DNA of 8,604 nucleotides from Dehalococcoidia bacterium (GTDB lineage: Bacteria > Chloroflexota > Dehalococcoidia > E44-bin15). Of the stretch, positions 1 through 4,939 are shown piece by piece. The DNA is taken from NCBI GenBank assembly GCA_023129355.1, contig JAGMCC010000044.1, forward strand, positions 1 through 8,604. The letters are read 5' to 3'. Below the pieces are notes generated by a model, which did no database searches, had not been told where the DNA came from, and saw only the letters and a list, made by a program, of their open reading frames with translations. Both the position numbers and the translations under genes were made by a program. Each line of letters begins with the position of its first letter. Within the stretch, counting starts at the first letter, position 1.

Positions 1-132
1 AAGCAGTCCCTTTTGGGAGAGAAACCTATCCCGGCAGCCGGGGCTACAGAAGTAGTAAGTCTCGCCCTCGTGCTCTAGCCGGAGCCCGGTTTTCTCATCT
101 ACCTCCATCCCGCATACCGGGTCTTTTGCCAT
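1..132 (-). CDS. YHS-domain protein, C-terminus cut by window edge
   Basis: The 44 visible codons read from an ATG at 132 and begin MAKDPVCGMEVDE, then a short Thr/Gly stretch and YYFCSPGCRDRF. This is the YHS (TRASH-like) metal-binding pattern: a DPVCGM box with Cys7, then a YFCS..C pair with Cys33 and Cys37. YHS domains are short metal-binding modules found alone or at the N-terminus of heavy-metal P-type ATPases and some oxygenases. The first Cys and the CxxxC pair are the expected thiol ligands. A modest Shine-Dalgarno (GAAGGT) lies about 11 nt upstream. A hairpin array separates it from fprA, so it may be a separate transcript. Because the reading frame is still open at the window edge, it cannot be told whether this is a free-standing 50-70 residue protein or the head of a metal-transporting ATPase. 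Confidence 0.85.
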   Translation of the reverse strand, partial: MAKDPVCGMEVDEKTGLRLEHEGETYYFCSPGCRDRFLSQKGLL

Positions 133-162
133 GCTTATCTATTACCTTCTATCCACCACGAG

Positions 163-201
163 TTGTAGGGTGGGTGCAGCGGAGCGCAACCCACCCTACA
201 A
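163..201. repeat. Near-perfect palindrome (hairpin module 3)
   Basis: TTGTAGGGTGGGT at the left is the exact reverse complement of ACCCACCCTACAA at the right (13 bp). The centre GCAGCGGAGCGC can extend the stem with bulged bases. This resembles the dispersed GTAGGGTGGGT..ACCCACCCTAC extragenic palindromes seen in many bacteria. It lies between the 3' end of fprA and the YHS gene and could fold in either transcript. No poly-T follows, so it is not called an intrinsic terminator. Confidence 0.85.
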
Positions 202-288
202 CCGCATCAGGGGTGGTGGGTTCCGTTTCACTCTACCCACCCTCAACCGCATCAGGGGTGGTGGGTTTCGTTTCACTCCACCCACCCT
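199..288. repeat. Two tandem 45-bp direct repeats, each with an internal hairpin
   Basis: Positions 199-243 and 244-288 are direct copies with only two substitutions out of 45. Each starts CAACCGCATCAGGGG, contains the arm GGTGGGT, a TTCGTTTCACTC-like loop, and the arm ACCCACCCT. Each unit therefore holds its own imperfect stem-loop (about 210-243 and 255-290). With the palindrome at 163-201 this makes three successive hairpins joined by the same 11-nt spacer (TGATGCGGTTG on the minus strand). In the sense direction the first hairpin begins about 20 nt after the fprA stop codon, so the array could act as a transcript 3'-end or stability element; that role is inferred. Confidence 0.85.
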
Positions 289-310
289 ACCTTTCTTTCG
301 TAAGACGCTA

Positions 311-1495
311 TCAAGCGAAGTTATGCTCTTTGTGTTTTTCGGCAATAGTAGTTGCCAGACTATCCAGTGCCTTGAAATCGTCTTCTTTGGGGACGCCTTT
401 ACAAAGTACCGGCTCCAGTAATTCCGCCTTTAGGTTGGGGATCACGCCTGCCAGTTGTTCCACAGCCCTGCCTCCCCAGCCGTAGGAGCCAATAATGGAG
501 ATGAATTTCAGTTTGGGTCTCAGGGCGTTCGCCAGAAAAGCGGCATAGATAACAATCGGGTGCGGACCAGCTAGAACGGTAGGCGTCCCGATAATAATGG
601 TCGCCGCATCCACCAAAGCTATTGCCAGTTTACCGATGTCTGTTGCCGTCAAATCGAATTGCTTCACCGTCACGCCTCTTTGGGTTAAAGCTTCGACAAG
701 GTATCCTACCATCCTGTGAGTGCTGCCATGCATCGAGATATAGGGTAATACCACAATGTTTTTGGGCTCATCGAAGACCCAACTTCGATAAGCATTCAGA
801 ATGAAGCTAGGATTATCGTATATTGGTCCGTGGCTAGGAGCAATGGTATCAATTTGATAATCTTTTATTTTCTCCAGGTGTTTCTCAATGCTGGTGCGAA
901 AGGGCATCATGATTTCGGCATAATACCTCTTTGCTGCTTCGTAGACCTGCCCTTCATCAGTTACATATAAGTCGTTAGTAGCTAGGTGAGAGCCAAAAAG
1001 ATCGCAGGAGAAGAGCAACCCCTCTTCCCTTAGGTATGTAAGCATGGTCTCGGGCCAGTGTACCCATGGGGCATGGATAAACTCCAGCGCTCTATCTCCT
1101 AGCGAAATGGTCTCTTTATCGTCGACTGTTATAAACCTCTTCTCTGGAATCGTGAGCAGGTCAATGAGCATCCCTTTACATTTGGGCGTAGCAATGACCT
1201 TTGCCTGAGGGTATTTCTCCAGGACTTTGGGGAGAGCACCAGAATGGTCCTGCTCCGCATGATGGGCAACAACATAATTTATGTTCTCCACCCCAAGCTG
1301 GTTCAGGTGGTTTATCAGTATGTCCTCCATAGTGGGATCCACTGTGTCAATAAGAGCGGTCTTTTCGCTGCCCTTAATTAGATATGAGTTATAGCTTGTG
1401 CCATCGGGAAGTGGTATAAGGGCGTCAAATAGCCTTCTATCCCAGTCTATCGCACCTACTGTGTAAATATTACTCTTTATTTCTCTTGCCGCCAT
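311..1495 (-). CDS. fprA: FprA, A-type flavodiiron protein (O2/NO reductase)
   Basis: This 394-residue soluble protein has the two-domain layout of A-type flavoproteins. Residues 1 to about 245 form a metallo-beta-lactamase-like domain with all diiron ligands visible: H79-x-E81-x-D83-H84, H146, D165 and H222. Residues from about 247 to 394 form a flavodoxin domain that would bind FMN, with the phosphate loop around SMHGSTHRM (254-262) and a SYGWGG stretch near 337-342. The family reduces O2 to water or NO to N2O in the cytoplasm of anaerobes, taking electrons from rubredoxin or a flavin-rubredoxin protein. It starts 3 nt after the stop of a rubredoxin gene, behind the Shine-Dalgarno GGAAGGT, so the two are clearly co-transcribed, matching the rub-fprA arrangement of Moorella. 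Nothing in the coding sequence looks damaged. O2 versus NO preference cannot be read from sequence alone. Confidence 0.95.
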   Translation of the reverse strand: MAAREIKSNIYTVGAIDWDRRLFDALIPLPDGTSYNSYLIKGSEKTALIDTVDPTMEDILINHLNQLGVENINYVVAHHAEQDHSGALPKVLEKYPQAKVIATPKCKGMLIDLLTIPEKRFITVDDKETISLGDRALEFIHAPWVHWPETMLTYLREEGLLFSCDLFGSHLATNDLYVTDEGQVYEAAKRYYAEIMMPFRTSIEKHLEKIKDYQIDTIAPSHGPIYDNPSFILNAYRSWVFDEPKNIVVLPYISMHGSTHRMVGYLVEALTQRGVTVKQFDLTATDIGKLAIALVDAATIIIGTPTVLAGPHPIVIYAAFLANALRPKLKFISIIGSYGWGGRAVEQLAGVIPNLKAELLEPVLCKGVPKEDDFKALDSLATTIAEKHKEHNFA

Positions 1496-1498
1496 TTT

Positions 1499-1663
1499 TC
1501 AACCTTCCTTTTTAAAATCATCCTTACTTGCCCTGTAGATTGGGCATACCCAATCTACAGGTAGCTTCTCGAATGGTATCACCGGCGCGATGTCGCCATC
1601 GGGATCTCCTCTCTCCGGGTCATATACGTAGCCACAAACGCTGCACTCATATTTAGCCGCCAT
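1499..1663 (-). CDS. Rubredoxin 1, degenerate iron site (fourth Cys replaced by Tyr)
   Basis: This 54-residue protein aligns along its whole length with rubredoxin: MAAKYECSVCGYVYDPERGD at the N-terminus, then FEKLPVDWVCP and ASKDDF at the C-terminus. Rubredoxin holds one Fe in four thiolates from two CxxCG loops and passes single electrons, here most simply to FprA, whose gene follows after 3 nt. Cys7, Cys10 and Cys40 are present. The fourth ligand position reads Tyr43 and the next residue Arg44, where the family has Cys-Gly (CPxCGA becomes CPIYRA). The length is unchanged, so this is substitution and not an indel. The two changed codons (TAC AGG) sit in the right arm of a perfect 13-bp inverted repeat. 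The start is the ATG at 1663 behind AGGAGGTAAT. The gene is recognised with certainty; whether the product still binds iron is doubtful. Confidence 0.9.
   Translation of the reverse strand: MAAKYECSVCGYVYDPERGDPDGDIAPVIPFEKLPVDWVCPIYRASKDDFKKEG
1532..1561. repeat. Perfect 13-bp inverted repeat with 4-nt loop inside rubredoxin 1
   Basis: CCTGTAGATTGGG (1532-1544) and CCCAATCTACAGG (1549-1561) are exact reverse complements around the loop CATA. The repeat lies fully within coding sequence and covers the residues PVDWVCPIYR, including the missing iron-ligand cysteine. The outer arm TGTAGATTGGG matches 9 of 11 bases of the TGTAGGGTGGG arm of the intergenic palindrome at 163-201. Confidence 0.95.
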
Positions 1664-1734
1664 ATTACCTCCTGGCGAGATTTACAAATTGTTAAACCTG
1701 GGATTATTTCCAGTTGGTCATTATCTCCAAACGG

Positions 1735-2253
1735 TTAAGCCGGCTGAGATGCTGGAGTGGGTGTAAAAACCCGCGCCGCCAACTCTCTGTCCAGCATGAG
1801 TAGTGCATCGCCCTTTTTACCCACCAGCTTCAGCTTGGCGATGATATCGTTGTCGTTGGCTTCCTCTTCGACCTGTTCGGTAACAAACCATTGCAGAAAG
1901 ATGTTCGTAGCATGATCCTTCTCCTTGATCGCCAGGTCGACGAGGTTGTTAATGCGCTTGGTGACGAACTGCTCGTGCTTGAGCGTTTTCTCGAACATGT
2001 TCAGGGGCGACTCGAACTCTATGGGCGGCGCATCGATAGCCATGAGCTTTACCTGCCTGCCCAGGTCATTGATGTAGTCATAGAATTTCATGGCATGAAT
2101 CATCTCTTCCTGATACTGCACCATGAACCAGTTGGCAAACCCCTTCAGCCCTATATGTGTGCTGTAGGCCGACATGGACATATATAGGTATGCCGAATAG
2201 ATCTCCTTGTTTAGCTGGTCATTCAGCGCCGCTTCCATTTGCTTACTCAGCAT
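1735..2253 (-). CDS. ftnA: Non-heme ferritin (FtnA type)
   Basis: The 172-residue product is a four-helix-bundle ferritin that would oxidise Fe(II) and store ferric mineral in a 24-subunit cytoplasmic shell. The ferroxidase residues fall at the same numbers as in E. coli FtnA: E17, E50, H53, E94, Q127 and E130, with E49, E126 and E129 as candidate third-site ligands. Tyr24 is also present. Length is normal for the family (about 165-175), and the C-terminal tail FTPTPASQPA is a short, flexible Pro/Ala extension. No heme-ligand Met of the bacterioferritin type is evident. The ATG at 2253 is preceded by GAGGTG at good spacing. The gene lies between a rubrerythrin and rubredoxin 1, consistent with limiting free iron during oxidative stress. 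A 71-nt gap separates it from rubredoxin 1. Confidence 0.95.
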   Translation of the reverse strand: MLSKQMEAALNDQLNKEIYSAYLYMSMSAYSTHIGLKGFANWFMVQYQEEMIHAMKFYDYINDLGRQVKLMAIDAPPIEFESPLNMFEKTLKHEQFVTKRINNLVDLAIKEKDHATNIFLQWFVTEQVEEEANDNDIIAKLKLVGKKGDALLMLDRELAARVFTPTPASQPA

Positions 2254-2276
2254 ATCAGCACCTCTTTTTGTTGCTG

Positions 2277-2358
2277 TATTAGCTCCGATCCCTTACTGGT
2301 GAGTTGGTAATCCTCGCCCTTTCGCTCAGCGAGACCTCCGCTAGAACATCCTGATGCC
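2277..2358 (-). pseudogene. Frameshifted remnant of a winged-helix regulator C-terminus
   Basis: In the 125-nt gap between the second rubrerythrin and ferritin, one minus-strand frame reads GGLAERKGEDYQLTSKGSEL, which resembles the wing and last helix of the intact winged-helix protein at 3068-3298 (AELVTQKGEGYELSDKGDKL). Just upstream another frame supplies GIR (2350-2358), and compensating two missing single bases gives GIRDVLAGGLAERKGEDY, the same length as GLRELAGAELVTQKGEGY. No start codon or intact helix-turn-helix remains. The readable frame is in phase with the rubrerythrin stop codon, continues to a TGA overlapping the ferritin start, and has no ribosome binding site of its own. It is interpreted as the decayed end of a duplicated regulator gene. 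The match is short, so this is tentative. Confidence 0.5.
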
Positions 2359-2378
2359 CATTTCTGGAACCTTTCTGA

Positions 2379-2987
2379 CTAGACTACCTTCCTGAACTTC
2401 TCCCTCGGGGCGCCGCAAATGGGGCACTGGTCGGGGAGCTCACCATCGGAGACATAGCCGCAGACACCGCACACGTAGTATTCTGTATCCACATCGCCCA
2501 GCATGTGCTCCAGCGCCTTTTCGTAGAGCTTAGCGTGTCCCCGCTCTACGTCGCGGGAGTAGCTGAAGATCCTCGCCACATGTGCATTATCTTCCTGGTT
2601 TGCCTCCTTGATGAACTGTGGATAGGTGCTGCTGGCCAGGTTTTCCCTTTCGAAGGCGGTCTCCAGGTTCTCCTGAGTATCGGACACGCCGCCGAGGAGA
2701 CGGAGGTGATTGAAGGCGTGGACACCCTCGGCCTCGGCGACGGCACGGAACAGTCTTGCCACCTGGCGATAGCTCTCCTCCTCGGCCTTCAGGGCGAAGG
2801 CGAGGTTCCTCTGATGGGCCTGGGACTCAGCGACGAAGCCCTCCTTGAGGTTTTTCAGGGTCTTCATCCCTTTTATTCCCGGGATCTCATGGGGTACCAG
2901 CTTTTCCGCCTCCGCGCCACAGAGAGGGCAACGCTCAGGCTTATCGGTTGCAAGTTCTAAATGGTGACAGTTGGTGCATTTCCACAA
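2379..2987 (-). CDS. rbr: Rubrerythrin with rubredoxin-like domains at both ends
   Basis: This 202-residue protein has three parts. Residues 1-30 form a short rubredoxin-like knuckle (C4, C7, C20, C23). Residues about 43-165 are a ferritin-like diiron domain with E54, E87-x-x-H90, E115 and E148-x-x-H151. Residues 171-202 are a second rubredoxin-like domain (C173, C176, C188, C191). Rubrerythrins reduce H2O2 in the cytoplasm of anaerobes, passing electrons from the FeCys4 site to the diiron site. Two features are odd: two FeCys4 domains in one chain, and Ala118 where classical rubrerythrin has the second helix-3 glutamate (E97 in Desulfovibrio numbering), with one residue fewer just after it. 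The start is taken as TTG at 2987, about 11 nt after AAAGGAGG, because it gives the complete N-terminal CxxC knuckle and no better in-frame start exists. It sits downstream of the winged-helix gene. Confidence 0.9.
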   Translation of the reverse strand: MWKCTNCHHLELATDKPERCPLCGAEAEKLVPHEIPGIKGMKTLKNLKEGFVAESQAHQRNLAFALKAEEESYRQVARLFRAVAEAEGVHAFNHLRLLGGVSDTQENLETAFERENLASSTYPQFIKEANQEDNAHVARIFSYSRDVERGHAKLYEKALEHMLGDVDTEYYVCGVCGYVSDGELPDQCPICGAPREKFRKVV

Positions 2988-3067
2988 GGCGCTATCTACC
3001 TCCTTTTAGGTCTATTTCTAAGGTTAACCCGCCAGTGTTAGGCACGGGCTCACCACGTATACCAGGT

Positions 3068-3298
3068 CTAAGGCAGTGAGCCTATAAGCTTATCCCCCTT
3101 GTCTGACAGCTCGTAGCCCTCACCCTTCTGGGTTACCAATTCTGCCCCCGCCAGCTCGCGCAGCCCACTTCTAACCCTGAAAAGCGGGAGGCCGGTATAT
3201 TTGGCAACCTCCTCCGGTGATCTCAGTCCTGACTCCAGCGAACGGAGTAATTTGATTCCAGATTCTGTGGGTTTGCCGTCGGAGCTAATGCACGCCAT
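3068..3298 (-). CDS. Small winged-helix DNA-binding protein
   Basis: The 76-residue product starts MACISSDGKPTESGIKLL and has the pattern of a single winged helix-turn-helix: a first helix around residues 12-21, LRSPEEVAKYTGLPLFRVRSGLREL as helix-turn-recognition helix (about 25-49), then LVTQKGEGYELSDKGDKLI as the wing and final helix. There is no ligand or sensor domain, and its only cysteine is Cys3. The ATG at 3298 is preferred over an upstream in-frame start at 3343 because GAGGTG lies 6 nt upstream of it and the longer version would run into the peroxiredoxin gene. It begins 17 nt after the peroxiredoxin stop, so it is probably co-expressed and a candidate local regulator of the peroxide-defence genes. 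The signal it senses cannot be deduced. Confidence 0.8.
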   Translation of the reverse strand: MACISSDGKPTESGIKLLRSLESGLRSPEEVAKYTGLPLFRVRSGLRELAGAELVTQKGEGYELSDKGDKLIGSLP

Positions 3299-3315
3299 GA
3301 TCTCACCTCGTTTGC

Positions 3316-3963
3316 TTAGAGCTTCTTCATACAGAGATACCAATCTTTACACTCGTAGCCCTGCTTGAGCCTTTCCTCGGCCATCTCCTGGGTCTTTGGT
3401 GGCGGCATAACCACCATATCTCCCGGCTTCCAGTTGGCCGGCGTGGCTACTCCATGCTGATCGGTTGTCTGTAGTGCATCTATTAGACGTAAAATCTCCG
3501 CCATGTTCCTCCCCGTGGTGAGCGGGTAGTACAGTATCGCCCTTATAATCTGATTGGGGTCGATGATGAACACGCATCTCACCGTTTCTGTTTTGCTCTC
3601 GCCTGGGTGGACCATTCCATAGCTGAGGGTAACCTCCTTGCTTAGGTCAGCGATGATTGGGAAGGGTATCTTTACCCCCGCTTTCTCCTCTATGTTCCGC
3701 GCCCAGGCAATGTGGGAACTCACGCTGTCTACGCTGAGGCCCAAAAGCTCCACCCCACGCTTCTGCAACTCGCCATAGATCTCGGCGAAGGCCATGAACT
3801 CGGTGGTGCATACCGGTGTGAAATCTGCAGGGTGGGAGAAGAGGACTAGCCAGCTGCCCTTGTAATCTTCAAGCTTAATCGTGCCGTGGGTGGTTACCGC
3901 CTCAAAGTCCGGTGCCGGATCGCCGATTCGCGGGAGTCGGATTTCCTGTTTTAGCTCTTCCAT
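3316..3963 (-). CDS. Peroxiredoxin, Prx6-type with C-terminal cysteine pair
   Basis: This is a 215-residue thioredoxin-fold peroxidase that would reduce H2O2 and organic peroxides in the cytoplasm. The peroxidatic cysteine is C52 in HPADFTPVCTTE (44-55), the signature motif. The active-site Arg is expected in the TVRCVFIIDP stretch (127-136), which also holds C130. The long Prx6-type C-terminal domain carries PxNWKPGD (175-182) and ends YECKDWYLCMKKL, with C205 and C211. The spacing of these two C-terminal cysteines resembles the Aeropyrum pernix enzyme, in which they resolve the oxidised peroxidatic Cys, so a two-cysteine mechanism is likely despite the 1-Cys-type fold. The ATG at 3963 follows AAAAGGAGGTAGGAA. 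An 80-nt gap on its upstream side could hold a promoter, but none is clear. Possible electron donors in the block are rubredoxin or an unlinked thioredoxin. Confidence 0.95.
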   Translation of the reverse strand: MEELKQEIRLPRIGDPAPDFEAVTTHGTIKLEDYKGSWLVLFSHPADFTPVCTTEFMAFAEIYGELQKRGVELLGLSVDSVSSHIAWARNIEEKAGVKIPFPIIADLSKEVTLSYGMVHPGESKTETVRCVFIIDPNQIIRAILYYPLTTGRNMAEILRLIDALQTTDQHGVATPANWKPGDMVVMPPPKTQEMAEERLKQGYECKDWYLCMKKL

Positions 3964-4043
3964 TTCCTACCTCCTTTTCGAATTTACTGCCGCTCTGGGG
4001 CAGTTTCTTAGGCTACCAGGTGCTCATTGTTGCTCTATTTCTT

Positions 4044-4190
4044 TTATTCGTGTTCTTCAGCAATAGTACAGCAACCGCCCTCGCAAGTGCTGCCGCTGGC
4101 GCAGAGCTCACAGCAATAGACCACGCCCTCACTCTCATAGCCAGAGCCGGCAATGTGACAGCCGCATGCTGGACATAACTGTTCCACCAT
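4044..4190 (-). CDS. Bacterial metallothionein-like protein (48 aa)
   Basis: A 49-codon frame (ATG at 4190, TAA at 4044-4046) encodes a protein with nine cysteines in 48 residues: C6, C9, C11, C26, C27, C30, C36, C40 and C41, plus H12 and H47. The layout CPACGCH, then GVVYCCELCASG, then CEGGCC parallels bacterial metallothioneins such as Synechococcus SmtA, which also has nine Cys, an N-terminal CxCxxCxC cluster, a central YYCSEACADG box and a C-terminal Cys-rich tail. Such proteins bind Zn(II), Cd(II) or Cu(I) as thiolate clusters in the cytoplasm. A ribosome site AGGGGGTGA lies about 7 nt upstream, and the gene begins 29 nt after rubredoxin 2 within the same run. It may buffer metal, scavenge radicals, or supply metal. 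A YHS/TRASH-type zinc knuckle is the main alternative reading. Confidence 0.8.
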   Translation of the reverse strand: MVEQLCPACGCHIAGSGYESEGVVYCCELCASGSTCEGGCCTIAEEHE

Positions 4191-4219
4191 CTTTATTCAC
4201 CCCCTTTACTGGAATTGAA

Positions 4220-4384
4220 TCACTCCTCCAGCTTTTGAAACTCATCCTTACTGGCCCCGCAGACGGGACACTGCCAATCTTCGGGCAGTTCCTCGAAAGG
4301 CGTCCCAGGAGCGATGCCGCCCTCGGGGTCGCCTTGCTCGGGGTCATATACGTAGCCACAAACGCTGCACTCATATTTTGCCAC
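4220..4384 (-). CDS. Rubredoxin 2, intact
   Basis: The 54-residue product has both FeCys4 loops: YECSVCGYVYDP with C6 and C9, and WQCPVCGASKDEF with C39 and C42. Conserved Tyr/Trp/Phe core residues and the FEELPEDW segment are also present. It would act as a one-electron carrier in the cytoplasm. It starts at GTG (4384), with AAAGGAGA upstream at a somewhat long spacing of about 11-12 nt; no in-frame ATG is available. It lies 25 nt after the flavin reductase gene, matching the order of the two domains in high-molecular-weight rubredoxin (Hrb). Codons 3-14 are identical to those of rubredoxin 1 over a 38-nt block (4341-4378), while the rest of the gene has diverged. Confidence 0.95.
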   Translation of the reverse strand: MAKYECSVCGYVYDPEQGDPEGGIAPGTPFEELPEDWQCPVCGASKDEFQKLEE

Positions 4385-4409
4385 TTTGATACCTATCTCC
4401 TTTCTTTTA

Positions 4410-4916
4410 TCAATCCTTATGGTAGGAGGGAGCTGTTTTGGGAGTGGTGCCCCGCTTCACCAGGTGATAATAGGCGTAGGTCATCGGCTCGCCTTCCTTG
4501 ATAACTTCGGCGGCCACAAGCTCACCGATGAAAATGGTATGCGTTCCCACGTCCACGTGGTTAATCACTTTGGCTTCGAGGTAGGCCAGGGTGTTATCGA
4601 GAATGATAGGGGCTTGAGTCTCGCCCAGCTTGTAGGTAACGCGGTCTAACTTGTCTACCTCTCTCCCTGATTTGAAGCCAAATCGTCCGATAAAACCTAA
4701 GGGGGTTTCTTGGCTCAGAATGGAAACGGTGAAGACCCCACTATCCTCTATGAACTCGTGGGTGAGGTTTTCTTTATTGATGCACACCGAAATAATCGGT
4801 GGCTCGGAGCAGACCTGGATCACGGTGTTGCAGGTCTGACCATTGATCCTATCTCCCTTTCTGGAACCGATCACGTACATGCCGTAGCTTATCTGGTGTA
4901 AAGCCTTAGTGTTCAT
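4410..4916 (-). CDS. Flavin reductase-like FMN-binding protein (Hrb N-domain homologue)
   Basis: This 168-residue soluble protein has the flavin reductase-like split-barrel pattern: ALHQISYGMYVIGS near the N-terminus, NGQTCNTVIQVCSEPPIISVCINKEN (about 25-50), VFTVSILSQETP, GRFGFKSGREVDK and a C-terminal GELVAAEVI. In Moorella, a domain of this family fused to a rubredoxin (Hrb) oxidises NADH and feeds electrons to FprA. The C-terminal RGTTPKTAPSY resembles the linker that joins the two domains in Hrb, but here a TGA stops translation and a free rubredoxin follows 25 nt later. It therefore probably acts as the NADH- or FMNH2-side partner of rubredoxin 2 and FprA. Archaeal ferric reductases share the fold and are an alternative role. 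The start ATG at 4916 has GGGGGATC upstream. Confidence 0.9.
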   Translation of the reverse strand: MNTKALHQISYGMYVIGSRKGDRINGQTCNTVIQVCSEPPIISVCINKENLTHEFIEDSGVFTVSILSQETPLGFIGRFGFKSGREVDKLDRVTYKLGETQAPIILDNTLAYLEAKVINHVDVGTHTIFIGELVAAEVIKEGEPMTYAYYHLVKRGTTPKTAPSYHKD

Positions 4917-4939
4917 TTTGATCCCCCGGACAAACCTTT

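Noticed and set aside
163..290. Tandem repeats as a CRISPR array
   Set aside because: Units are directly contiguous without variable spacers and each is itself palindromic, with only three modules.
1681..1696. AT-rich near-palindrome TTTACAAATTGTTAAA upstream of rubredoxin 1 as an operator
   Set aside because: Arms match imperfectly, and it fits no regulator consensus well enough to name; no clear -35/-10 pair accompanies it.
2505..2960. Plus-strand open frame of 151 codons opposite rubrerythrin
   Set aside because: It mirrors the codon pattern of a well-recognised minus-strand gene, has no recognisable protein motif, and all neighbours are on the minus strand.
3299..3343. In-frame upstream extension of the winged-helix protein
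   Set aside because: It overlaps the peroxiredoxin C-terminus, while the ATG at 3298 has GAGGTG at good spacing and gives a standard N-terminus.
3986..4004. Hairpin ACTGCC/GGCAGT between metallothionein and peroxiredoxin as a terminator
   Set aside because: The stem is only 6 bp and no T-run follows in the sense direction; it may be chance.
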